Positions 24,214-31,687 of a stretch of DNA of 42,154 bases are shown in pieces; positions within the stretch are counted from its first letter, which is position 1; each line of letters begins with the position of its first letter. The notes beneath the pieces are model-generated. The model did no database searches and was not told the origin of the DNA. It worked only from the letters and a program-made list of their open reading frames with translations. Origin of the DNA: JAFDVL01 sp043719385 (lineage in GTDB: Bacteria > Acidobacteriota > Blastocatellia > RBC074); the NCBI GenBank assembly GCA_043719385.1, contig JAYSTY010000285.1, positions 1-42,154 of the forward strand. The letters are read 5' to 3'. A program made the position numbers and the translations under genes.

Positions 24214-24777
24214 TTACTCGCTCGTCTCTTCACGATTCACGCCACGAATTTTTACAATTGGCGTCGGAACCTGACTCACATCAAATTCTTCTGGTTGTGC
24301 GCCTTCGATTAAATCCAGCACCATCGGGACTTCATCGCAACTACTCATTTTGGGGCAGGTCACGCAGTCCATCCAGACTTTGCGCGGCATTAATTCGTGC
24401 TGGACGACGCGGAAGCCAAGCTTTTCAAAAAATCCCTGGACGTAAGTAAACGCGTAGACCTGTACTAAATCGTGTTCACGGGCTTCGGCGATGTTGGCTT
24501 CGACCAAAGCGCGTCCGATGCCTTTTTTTCCGGTCGTTGGATCAACTGCCAGCGAGCGAACTTCCGCCATGTCGCCCCAGGTGAAGTGCAATCCCGAACA
24601 TCCGATGACTTGAGCTTTGCCGTCAATTTCAGCCGTAGCGACATAAAAATCGCGGATGTTTTCGTAGATGCTGAGCAATGAACGCGGCAGCATTTGCTCT
24701 TTCTGGGCGTAGTTCGTGATGAGCCAGTGAATTCTGGTCGCATCTTTGGTCATTGCTTTGCGAATAGTAAAATCCAT
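24214..24777 (-). CDS. argA: GNAT acetyltransferase, probable N-acetylglutamate synthase (short ArgA type)
   Basis: Acetyl-CoA-dependent acetyltransferase of 187 residues, likely making N-acetylglutamate, the first step of arginine synthesis. The GNAT core shows MAEVRSLAVDPTTGKKGIGRALVEA (motif A, acetyl-CoA pyrophosphate loop) and FFEKLGFRVV. The C-terminal KVWMDCVTCPKMSSCDEVPM, with three cysteines, is shared with short ArgA-type synthases as I recall them. The kinase-like domain of classical E. coli ArgA is absent. Its place between argD and argJ supports the role. The ATG at 24777 has no clear Shine-Dalgarno; the upstream element at 24803-24895 lies in its leader. Confidence 0.78.
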   Translation of the reverse strand: MDFTIRKAMTKDATRIHWLITNYAQKEQMLPRSLLSIYENIRDFYVATAEIDGKAQVIGCSGLHFTWGDMAEVRSLAVDPTTGKKGIGRALVEANIAEAREHDLVQVYAFTYVQGFFEKLGFRVVQHELMPRKVWMDCVTCPKMSSCDEVPMVLDLIEGAQPEEFDVSQVPTPIVKIRGVNREETSE

Positions 24778-24802
24778 ATGAATCAGTCTTTAGAGTCTAT
24801 TA

Positions 24803-24895
24803 AGTCTATAGAGTTTATAGAGTCTTTGAGGTCGAGAGAGTCAGTTGAAATCGCAGACTCTATAGACTCAAAGGACTCTATAAACCCTATAGACT
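24803..24895. repeat. hairpin element 4: 28/29-base inverted arms overlapping the end of argD
   Basis: Arms 24803-24830 and 24867-24895 are reverse complements with one mismatch and one bulged base, spacer 36 bases. Shorter GAGTCTATAG-like units recur through 24786-24800 and the spacer. The right arm includes the last two codons and TAG stop of argD (24887-24895). It would form the longest stem in the window. Confidence 0.8.
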
Positions 24896-26098
24896 TTCTT
24901 CCACCAGCACTTCTTCCCACGCCGTCAACATCGAATCTATCTCTGACGGTTTGATGATGTACGGCGGTAAAAATCTGCACGTCGTATCGTTTGTGCTGTT
25001 CATTAAAAAGCCGCGTTCGAGCATTTTTGTTGGAAAATTCCTGGTTGGGAAATTTAATTCGACGCCGATCATTAAACCCATCGCGCGGACTTCTTTGATT
25101 GTGTCGGGATACAATTCCTGAAGGTGCAGCAGCTTCTGCTTAAAATAATTTCCCGTCTCCTTGACAGTTTGCAGCAAGCCGTTTTCATTCAATTCTTCAA
25201 AAAATTCAAGACTTAGACGACAGGCTAAAGGGCCTCCGCCAAACGTTGTGCCGTGATCGCCGGGTTGGAAGCCATCGGCAGCTTTTTCGCTGACGACAAT
25301 GGCCCCAAGCGGGACTCCTAATCCGAGCGGTTTGGCGACGGTCAAAATGTCTGCCTGCACTTCGCTGTGTTGATAGGCAAAAATTTTCCCGGTACGTCCC
25401 AGACCGCATTGCACTTCGTCTACGATGAAGAGCGCGTCGGTTGCGGTGCAGGCATCGCGCAATGTTTGCAGGTATTCGGGCGATTGCGGACGGACTCCGC
25501 CTTCGCCTTGAATGGTTTCTACGATGACGGCGGCGGTGCGTTCGTTGATGGCGGTGCGGGCTGCGTCGTGGTCTCCGGCGGGGATGAATTTGCAGCCCGG
25601 TAATAACGGCTCAAATGGCGCACGATATTTGTCCTGTGCAGTCACGGAAAGCGAACCCATCGAACGACCGTGGAATGATCCGGTGAGCGAAACGAATTCG
25701 TATTTGTCTTCGCGTCCTTGTCTTCGTTGCCACGCACGGGAGAGCTTCAACGCAGCTTCGGCGGTTTCGGTTCCGCTGTTGCAAAAGAAGGCGCGAGACA
25801 AACCCGAAGCGTTGGCGAGTTGTTCCGCAAGCAAGCCCTGATATGGATGATAATAAAGATTCGAGGTGTGCATTAACGAAGCTTGTTCGCTCATCACGCG
25901 GCGGATGCGCGGGTGATCGTAGCCGAGGACGTTGACGCCGATACCGGAAATAAAATCAAGATATGATTTTCCGTCAGAGGCGACTAACGTTGAGCCATGT
26001 CCGCGTACAAACAGCACCGGCTGACGCGCATACGTCGTCATGATGTACTGGTCTTCAAGTCGTTTTGTGTTGGCTAAATCGAAACTTTCGTTATTCAT
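24887..26098 (-). CDS. argD: acetylornithine aminotransferase
   Basis: PLP-dependent class III aminotransferase that converts N-acetylglutamate semialdehyde to N-acetylornithine. Start set at ATG 26098 (MNNESFDLANTKRL); the longer frame upstream is not family-like. Landmarks: CNSGTETAEAA (phosphate contact), SFHGRSMGSL, GEGGV, the PLP Asp227 in IVDEVQCGLGRTG, and the Schiff-base Lys256 in TVAKPLGLGVP. 403 residues, normal. The last two codons and stop lie inside hairpin element 4. Confidence 0.95.
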   Translation of the reverse strand: MNNESFDLANTKRLEDQYIMTTYARQPVLFVRGHGSTLVASDGKSYLDFISGIGVNVLGYDHPRIRRVMSEQASLMHTSNLYYHPYQGLLAEQLANASGLSRAFFCNSGTETAEAALKLSRAWQRRQGREDKYEFVSLTGSFHGRSMGSLSVTAQDKYRAPFEPLLPGCKFIPAGDHDAARTAINERTAAVIVETIQGEGGVRPQSPEYLQTLRDACTATDALFIVDEVQCGLGRTGKIFAYQHSEVQADILTVAKPLGLGVPLGAIVVSEKAADGFQPGDHGTTFGGGPLACRLSLEFFEELNENGLLQTVKETGNYFKQKLLHLQELYPDTIKEVRAMGLMIGVELNFPTRNFPTKMLERGFLMNSTNDTTCRFLPPYIIKPSEIDSMLTAWEEVLVEESL

Positions 26099-26154
26099 TT
26101 TCTGTGTATCTTTTGCAGAAACACGCACGAAGTAAGTGTGCATTATGTTCGCCC

Positions 26155-26589
26155 TTACTGCGTGCGGGCTTCTGCATGGTTTTCTAAATACTCGGCATAG
26201 TCGCCGCTTGCAATGATTTTTCCCGTTGCTACCCAATCGTTATAAACATAAAGCCAGCATTGCATATTTTCGCCATTCGATAACGTGACAGGCGCTTTAA
26301 TTCTGGCAAATGTGCTGGCATCAAGTTCGCCGGGAATGAAGCCTTCATACCGATCAAGCGTCGCTAAAATTTCCGGCGGATTATTTAGCTCGTAAACTTC
26401 GCCGCAGATTTTCGTCGCAAAGTTTTCTCCAACAATTGCGCCGGGATATTGTCCCAGGTCATAAAGTTGTCCGCGCGTTTCGCCGCTGCCAATGAAACGC
26501 AAACTTTTCATCAGGGCCGCAAGTTCACTGGTAGTTTTGGCTACCAGAGCTTTACGCAGTGTGCCGTAAACGAACAGATAATCAGGCAT
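26155..26589 (-). CDS. gamma-glutamylcyclotransferase-family protein
   Basis: AIG2/GGCT-fold protein of 144 residues; members cyclise gamma-glutamyl groups to 5-oxoproline. The start is ATG 26589, one base after the argB stop, which couples translation; an in-frame TTG at 26598 overlaps argB. Signature FVYGTLR near the start, GQLYDLGQYPGAI, the catalytic-type Glu in LDRYEGF and a closing YVYNDW strand. No signal peptide. The neighbours argB and argD make a link to glutamate or arginine metabolism plausible, but the substrate is not readable. Confidence 0.85.
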   Translation of the reverse strand: MPDYLFVYGTLRKALVAKTTSELAALMKSLRFIGSGETRGQLYDLGQYPGAIVGENFATKICGEVYELNNPPEILATLDRYEGFIPGELDASTFARIKAPVTLSNGENMQCWLYVYNDWVATGKIIASGDYAEYLENHAEARTQ

Positions 26590-26590
26590 C

Positions 26591-27376
26591 TTAGGCAATC
26601 ACGGTTCCCACCGCTTCTTGATCAACACAAACCCGCAAGAGAGAATTTTCATCTGCCGCACCAATAATCAAAATTCTTTTGACTCCGGCCTCAAGCGCCG
26701 ACAAACAGGCGCGCAATTTCGGTCGCATGCCACCATAGGCAATGCCGCTTTCGAGCAGATGATTGATGCGCTCGCGGTTCAGATTTGGAATCGTCTCACC
26801 ATGTTCATCTTTGACGCCGCCCACGTCGGTGACAAAGATTAATTCATCGGCATTGCACGCGGGAGCCACCGCCGCTGCCATTTGATCGCCGTTGATATTG
26901 TGGTAGCTGAAATCGTGTGCGCTCAACGCGAGGCAGGCAATTACCGGAATCATGTTCAGGCCGAGAATTGCCTCAATCAATTTTCCATCGGTGCGTGAAA
27001 TTTGTCCGACAAAACCGAGGTCGGTTCCATCTTCGGTGCGCATTTTTGTGGATAAAAAACTCATCGCATCGCCGCCTGTGAGGCTGACTGCCGGAACGTT
27101 GAGCCGCGCCAGATCAGCGACTAAATCTTTCCCGACTTTGCCTGCGAGTACCATTTGAATGACATCACGTGCGGCAGCATCGGTAATCCGTAAGCCATCG
27201 TGAAATTTCGATTCGATACCCAGTTTGTCCAGCCATTCAGCAATTTGTTTGCCGCCACCGTGCACCAGCGCGAGTTGGTTATCACGACGCCGGATTTCGC
27301 CAATTTGATAAACTAATTTGAGTCGGAGCTTCGTATCTATTAGAACGCTGCCGCCGAGTTTTATGACTGATCGCAT
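26591..27376 (-). CDS. argB: acetylglutamate kinase
   Basis: Phosphorylates N-acetylglutamate, second step of arginine synthesis. 261 residues, the short form. Landmarks: KLGGSVL (phosphate loop), VHGGGKQI, substrate-site GLRITD, and the NINGDQMAAAVA and FVTDVGGV segments of the nucleotide site. The N-terminal arginine-feedback helix seen in longer hexameric enzymes is missing, so inhibition by arginine is less likely (inference). Starts 45 bases after argC. Confidence 0.95.
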   Translation of the reverse strand: MRSVIKLGGSVLIDTKLRLKLVYQIGEIRRRDNQLALVHGGGKQIAEWLDKLGIESKFHDGLRITDAAARDVIQMVLAGKVGKDLVADLARLNVPAVSLTGGDAMSFLSTKMRTEDGTDLGFVGQISRTDGKLIEAILGLNMIPVIACLALSAHDFSYHNINGDQMAAAVAPACNADELIFVTDVGGVKDEHGETIPNLNRERINHLLESGIAYGGMRPKLRACLSALEAGVKRILIIGAADENSLLRVCVDQEAVGTVIA

Positions 27377-27421
27377 GTGAATATTGTCAGGTTCTGAGCC
27401 GGTTGCTCAATAACCATAATT

Positions 27422-28453
27422 TTACAAAATGCCTTCGCGCTCATCGAACCCAAAGGCGACATTTGCATTTTGTAAAGCCTGGCTGGAAGCGCCTTTTAAT
27501 AAATTATCTTCGGCGGAAACGATGATCGCCTGACGTTCATTCACGACGCAGCCGATGTCGCAAAATGGAGTGTGCGCCGCAAATTTAATTTCCGGTAATT
27601 GTGAACTGGCAAATACGCGCACGAATGGTTTGTCCTTAAATTCTTCCTGCCAGATTTTTTGAATGTCCGCCGCCGTGACGCCCGTTTGCAGCTTGAGATA
27701 AATCGTCGAAAGAATGCCGCGATTGATGGGCAGTAAATGAGGCGTGAAAATTAATTTGTCCGGCGAAAATTCAAGGCCCAGCCCTTGCGCGATTTCCGGC
27801 GCGTGGCGATGTTTGAAGAGATTGTAGGCTTTGAAGCTTTCGTTGACTTCGACAAAATGTGTTCCTGTGTTAGGAGCTTTCCCCGCACCTGTGACACCCG
27901 AAACCGAATTGCAAATAATCGGTTGCGCGGTGTCAACGATGCCCGCTCGCAGCAGGGGAAGCACAGGAATTTGGGCGGTGGTTGGATAACAGCCAGGATT
28001 CGCAATCAACTTTGCGCCGCGCAATTCTTCGTAGGCAAATTCGGTCAAACCGTAAACTGCCTGTTGCAATAATTTTGGGTCACGCGATTCAAAGCCATAA
28101 TATTTGGGATACAAGGATGCGTCTTTCAAGCGCCACGCACCGCTTAAATCAACCACCGTTGCGCCTGCCTGCAAAAGCTCCGGCACGATTTCGTTGGAAA
28201 ATTCATTTGGCGTGCCAAGAAAAATTAACTGCGGATCAAGCTGCGTCGCAGATTTTTCATCGAACGGCTGACAATTAAGCTTGGTCAGTCCGGTCAAATG
28301 CGGATGCACAGAAGCGAGTGGCAATGCTTCGGCAGTGCGCGAAGCAAAGGCTCCGACCAGTTCAAAATGGGGGTGTCTGAGCAATAATTTAATTAGCTCG
28401 AAACCTGAATACCCGGTGGCTCCGGCAACGATGACGCGAACTTTTTGACCCAT
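27422..28453 (-). CDS. argC: N-acetyl-gamma-glutamyl-phosphate reductase
   Basis: NADPH-dependent reductase making N-acetylglutamate semialdehyde. ATG 28453 is preferred (MGQKVRVIVAGATGYSG), with AAGGA about 10 bases upstream; the longer frame reads through the hairpin element in the leader. Rossmann motif GATGYSG, catalytic Cys155 in ANPGCYPTTA, and HRHAPEI and TPHLLPINRGI of the substrate domain are all present. 343 residues, full length. First gene of the minus-strand arginine cluster. Confidence 0.95.
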   Translation of the reverse strand: MGQKVRVIVAGATGYSGFELIKLLLRHPHFELVGAFASRTAEALPLASVHPHLTGLTKLNCQPFDEKSATQLDPQLIFLGTPNEFSNEIVPELLQAGATVVDLSGAWRLKDASLYPKYYGFESRDPKLLQQAVYGLTEFAYEELRGAKLIANPGCYPTTAQIPVLPLLRAGIVDTAQPIICNSVSGVTGAGKAPNTGTHFVEVNESFKAYNLFKHRHAPEIAQGLGLEFSPDKLIFTPHLLPINRGILSTIYLKLQTGVTAADIQKIWQEEFKDKPFVRVFASSQLPEIKFAAHTPFCDIGCVVNERQAIIVSAEDNLLKGASSQALQNANVAFGFDEREGIL

Positions 28454-28478
28454 TGCAACGAAATCCTTAAAAAGAGGA

Positions 28479-28546
28479 GCGCAAGCCGCCAGCTTACGTT
28501 TATTGCACTGTTTGTGCAGCCCTGAACGCAAGCTGGCGGCTTGCGC
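28479..28546. repeat. hairpin element 5: 22-base inverted arms in the argC leader
   Basis: Arms 28479-28500 and 28525-28546 match as reverse complements at 21 of 22 positions, spacer 24 bases. Each arm is nearly palindromic (GCAAGC-CGCCA-GCTTGC). The spacer has its own small stem GCAC-TGTTT-GTGC. It ends 25 bases before the argC start, so it would be part of the 5' leader if transcription starts to its right. Confidence 0.8.
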
Positions 28547-28592
28547 AATGTGACCTGAATAGAATCGGGAATTTTACACGCTAACTCGCTGG

Positions 28593-28620
28593 TTGACAAA
28601 CCTCTTTACAACGTTATAAT
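28593..28620 (+). promoter_or_regulatory. consensus sigma70-type promoter of the fatty-acid operon
   Basis: TTGACA at 28593-28598 and TATAAT at 28615-28620 are both perfect consensus hexamers, 16 bases apart. Transcription would begin near 28627, leaving a leader of only about 20 bases before the DUF177 ATG at 28647, with GGAG at 28635-28638 serving as ribosome-binding site. Confidence 0.85.
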
Positions 28621-28646
28621 TCGTAACTTTTGTCGGAGTGGCGCTT

Positions 28647-29162
28647 ATGCTGATAGGACTTACTCAACTCCCCGCCGACGGGCTTGGCTTCGAGCATCAA
28701 TACGCCGTTGATGAATTAGATTTATCACCGCACGAGTTCCGGTTTCTGCAAACTCCTCTGGTTAAAGGTCGCGTGAAAGCAATCGAACTGGAGATGCAGG
28801 TGAAAGGAACCATTGCCGCCGAACTGGAAGTCGAGTGTGATCGGTGCCTGGCGGCGGTCACACTGCCGATTGACAAAGCCTTTGATCTGTTTTATTTGCC
28901 TGAAAAAACGCAGGCTGGTCAGGGTGGCGAAATTGAATTGCTGGAGCGCGAACTGGATGTTTCGTTTTATCGGGACGACAGAATTGAGCTGGATGAGTTG
29001 ACGCTTGAGCAACTTGAATTGAGTTTACCATTGCGTATTTTATGCCGGGAAGATTGCCACGGACTCTGTGCGAAATGCGGTACGAATTTGAATCTTGAGC
29101 AATGCACTTGTCAGCCTGAAACTGATCCGCGCTGGCAGGCATTAGCTGATCTGAAAAATTGA
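28647..29162 (+). CDS. DUF177/YceD-family protein
   Basis: Protein of 171 residues of the DUF177 (YceD) family, almost always encoded before rpmF; relatives are tied to ribosome or 23S rRNA processing. ATG 28647 is chosen over GTG 28638 because GGAG ends eight bases before it. Visible are VECDRCLAAV, the acidic middle ELDELTLEQLELSLPLRILC, and the cysteine set CREDCHGLCAKCGTNLNLEQCTC, probably a zinc site. First gene of the operon behind the consensus promoter. Confidence 0.9.
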   Translation: MLIGLTQLPADGLGFEHQYAVDELDLSPHEFRFLQTPLVKGRVKAIELEMQVKGTIAAELEVECDRCLAAVTLPIDKAFDLFYLPEKTQAGQGGEIELLERELDVSFYRDDRIELDELTLEQLELSLPLRILCREDCHGLCAKCGTNLNLEQCTCQPETDPRWQALADLKN

Positions 29163-29244
29163 GCGGTAAACTGTGATTAGCCGGAAAACCTAATTGCGAC
29201 CGCTGTCCAATGCTAATAGCTAAGAATTATTAAGGAGTAATACC

Positions 29245-29433
29245 ATGCCAAATCCTAAACGACGCCATTCCAAATCACGAGGCCGAATGCGTCGCTCCCA
29301 TGATGCGCTGGAAGTTGTCCAGCTTGCCAAATGTTCCAATTGCCAGAGCCTGCGAGTGCCACATCGCGTTTGTCCGTATTGCGGTTATTATGGCACGCGC
29401 CAGGTGGTCGAAATCGCTGAAATGAACAACTAA
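29245..29433 (+). CDS. rpmF: 50S ribosomal protein L32 (bL32)
   Basis: Ribosomal large-subunit protein of 62 residues. AAGGAG sits eight bases before the ATG. MPNPKRRHSKSRGRMRRSH is the basic N-terminal tail and CSNCQSLRVPHRVCPYCG gives the zinc-binding CxxC pair. Placement between DUF177 and plsX is the usual arrangement. A terminator-like hairpin follows. Confidence 0.97.
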   Translation: MPNPKRRHSKSRGRMRRSHDALEVVQLAKCSNCQSLRVPHRVCPYCGYYGTRQVVEIAEMNN

Positions 29434-29444
29434 GATTTAACTGA

Positions 29445-29491
29445 GGATGAAGGTTAACAGTTCGATTTAAGCAACAACTTTCATCCTTTTT
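29445..29491 (+). terminator. intrinsic terminator/attenuator between rpmF and plsX
   Basis: GGATGAAGGTT (29445-29455) pairs with AACTTTCATCC (29476-29486), one G-U pair, followed by TTTTT. It starts 11 bases after the rpmF stop. Since plsX begins only 27 bases later with no evident promoter, it is probably partial, lowering downstream expression relative to rpmF. Confidence 0.65.
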
Positions 29492-29517
29492 CTATCTTCA
29501 CGCAGCACACCCCGGAT

Positions 29518-30585
29518 ATGCTCACCAAAATTGCTGTTGATGCGATGGGCGGCGATCTTGCCCCGGTAGCCGAAGTAGAAGGCGCTTTACAAGCCGCGCT
29601 GGAATTGAACGTTGGTGTCATTCTGGTCGGCTTGCAGGACCGTATTGTGCCGGAACTGGAGCGTCACGGTTTTAAATATCATCCGAAATCACGACGCGTT
29701 TACAGCACGCAACCAGCCAAACGCTTACCCGTTGAAATTGTCACCGCCTCCGAATTTATCACCATGGATGAATCGGTGACCCAGGCTGTCCGCAAGAAAA
29801 AAGATTCTTCGATTCGCGTGGCGGCACGCCTGGTGCGTGACGGCAAAGCCCATGGTTTGGTCAGCGCCGGCAATACGGGCGCTGTGATGGCAACGTCAAA
29901 GCTGGTCATCGGAACATTGCGAGCGGTTGATCGTCCGGCTTTATCGGCGGTCTTTCCCACGCTCGGCGATCATGGTTGTGTTTTGCTTGATGTCGGCGCG
30001 AATGCTGAATGCAAGCCGGAACAGCTTTGCGAATTTGCCGTGATGGGCGCGATTTACTCCCGTACGATTCTGGGCGTGAGAAATCCTAAAGTCGGTTTGA
30101 TGAGCATTGGTGAAGAGGAAATTAAGGGCAATCCGCTGACGAAGGAAGCCGGAAAACTACTAAAAGGAGCACCCGTTAATTTCATCGGGAACGTCGAAGG
30201 ACGGGACATTTACACTGGCGAAGTTGATGTGATAGTCTGCGACGGCTTTACGGGTAACGTGATTCTGAAGACAAGTGAAGGATTGATTGCCGCGATTATG
30301 GGTTTGCTCAAAACCGAACTAGGGCAAACAATTGTGACGCAGGCTGGGGCTTTGCTTTCACGGAGCGCTTTTCAAAGCGTCAAAAAACGGCTTGATTATT
30401 CTGAATTCGGTGGTGCGCCTTTGTTGGGCATGAAGCAGATTTGCGTGATTTGTCACGGCAGTTCAAATGCCAAAGCCATCAGAAACGCGATCCGGGTGGC
30501 GAAAGAATTTTACGAAGGCAATCTCAATGAGCATATTGAAAAAAGCATTCAGGAATTAGCCAAAGCTCAAGCCGTCAATCAGTAA
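29518..30585 (+). CDS. plsX: phosphate acyltransferase PlsX
   Basis: Peripheral membrane enzyme that turns acyl-ACP into acyl-phosphate for phospholipid synthesis. 355 residues. IAVDAMGGDLAP at the start, SAGNTGAVMATSKL and DVGANAECKPEQL, NVEGRDIYTGEVDVIVCDGFTGNV are hallmark segments. Starts 84 bases after rpmF; no strong Shine-Dalgarno is evident. Ends 25 bases before fabH. Confidence 0.96.
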   Translation: MLTKIAVDAMGGDLAPVAEVEGALQAALELNVGVILVGLQDRIVPELERHGFKYHPKSRRVYSTQPAKRLPVEIVTASEFITMDESVTQAVRKKKDSSIRVAARLVRDGKAHGLVSAGNTGAVMATSKLVIGTLRAVDRPALSAVFPTLGDHGCVLLDVGANAECKPEQLCEFAVMGAIYSRTILGVRNPKVGLMSIGEEEIKGNPLTKEAGKLLKGAPVNFIGNVEGRDIYTGEVDVIVCDGFTGNVILKTSEGLIAAIMGLLKTELGQTIVTQAGALLSRSAFQSVKKRLDYSEFGGAPLLGMKQICVICHGSSNAKAIRNAIRVAKEFYEGNLNEHIEKSIQELAKAQAVNQ

Positions 30586-30610
30586 GAACTGGCAAGGCAA
30601 AGCAGCATTT

Positions 30611-31600
30611 ATGAGTAGTTACAAAGCAATCATTACCGGAACGGGACGATCTCTTCCGCAACAGGTTGTGAGCAATGAAGACCTGGCAAAAGTTGTCGAA
30701 ACTTCCGACGAATGGATCACTACGCGGACTGGCATCAAAGAACGGCGCAAGGCCACTGCCGATGAATGCACTTCCACTTTTGCGACGGCTGCGGCGCGGC
30801 AGGCGCTGGAACGGGCGAAGCTCAAACCCGAAGACCTTGATTTGATTATCTGTGCAACGGTTTGCCCCGATCAGGCTTTGCCCTCAACCGCCGTTAATAT
30901 TCAATCACAGCTTGGCGCAAAAAAAGCTGCGGCCTTTGATTTGGTCGCCGCGTGTTCCGGCTTTATTTATGGACTCACGGTCGCCAATCAATTTATCAGT
31001 AGCGGCTTCCATCAAAATATTTTAGTGATTGGCGTCGAGGTGTTATCGCGCTACCTGGATTACACAGATCGCTCGACCTGTGTTTTGTTCGGCGATGGAG
31101 CAGGTGCGGCAATTGTGCAACGCTCAAATGATCCCAATCGCGGTGTGTTATCTATGCGGATTCAATCCGATGGTGATTTTGCTTCGGTGCTTTATATTCC
31201 CGGCGGCGGAACAAAAATTCCGGCCTCGCACGAGTCCGTTGATGACCGCCAGCACTTCATCAAGATGAAAGGTAATGAGCTTTTTAAAGTTGCGGTGCGT
31301 TCCATGGAAGATATTTGCCGCCAGGTGCTGGACGAACAAAAAATGTCGGCGAACGATATTGACCTGCTCGTGCCGCATCAGGCCAATCAACGCATCACCG
31401 ATGCCGTCGCTGATCGGCTGGGCATTCCGCCAGAAAAAGTTTATTCAAATATTGAACGGACTGGCAATACTTCTGCCGCTTCAATTCCAATTTGCCTGGA
31501 TGAACTGGTCGAAGCAGGACGCCTGCAACCGGGCATGAATGTGATGATGACTTCATTTGGCGCGGGTGTCACGTGGGGTTCGATTCTGATGCGGTGGTAA
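30611..31600 (+). CDS. fabH: beta-ketoacyl-ACP synthase III
   Basis: Starts fatty-acid synthesis by condensing acetyl-CoA (or a branched primer) with malonyl-ACP. 329 residues. The catalytic triad is visible: Cys115 in LVAACSGFIYG, His256 in PHQANQRI and Asn286 in TGNTSAAS. The C-terminal FGAGVTWGSILMRW is standard. Hairpin element 6 begins five bases after the stop. Confidence 0.97.
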   Translation: MSSYKAIITGTGRSLPQQVVSNEDLAKVVETSDEWITTRTGIKERRKATADECTSTFATAAARQALERAKLKPEDLDLIICATVCPDQALPSTAVNIQSQLGAKKAAAFDLVAACSGFIYGLTVANQFISSGFHQNILVIGVEVLSRYLDYTDRSTCVLFGDGAGAAIVQRSNDPNRGVLSMRIQSDGDFASVLYIPGGGTKIPASHESVDDRQHFIKMKGNELFKVAVRSMEDICRQVLDEQKMSANDIDLLVPHQANQRITDAVADRLGIPPEKVYSNIERTGNTSAASIPICLDELVEAGRLQPGMNVMMTSFGAGVTWGSILMRW

Positions 31601-31604
31601 TGGT

Positions 31605-31670
31605 GGTCTTCGGGCTTTGGTCTTTGTTAGACCTTACGAAGAGAAAGTCAAAGACCGAAAATCTAAGACC
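31605..31670. repeat. hairpin element 6: GGTCTTTG-type inverted arms between fabH and fabD
   Basis: Arms 31605-31626 and 31649-31670 pair at 17 of 22 positions with a 22-base spacer. Their outer and inner ends (GGTCTT and GGTCTTTG) are the best conserved. The right arm matches the left arm of the element at 36253 at 20 of 22 positions (minus-strand reading), so the two belong to one dispersed family. It ends 17 bases before the fabD start. Confidence 0.65.
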
Positions 31671-31687
31671 TGAGACCAATTTTTTTG

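Noticed and set aside
26099..26236. N-terminal extension of argD upstream of 26098
   Set aside because: The extra 46 residues overlap the cyclotransferase gene and have no similarity to aminotransferases; it is reading-frame run-on.
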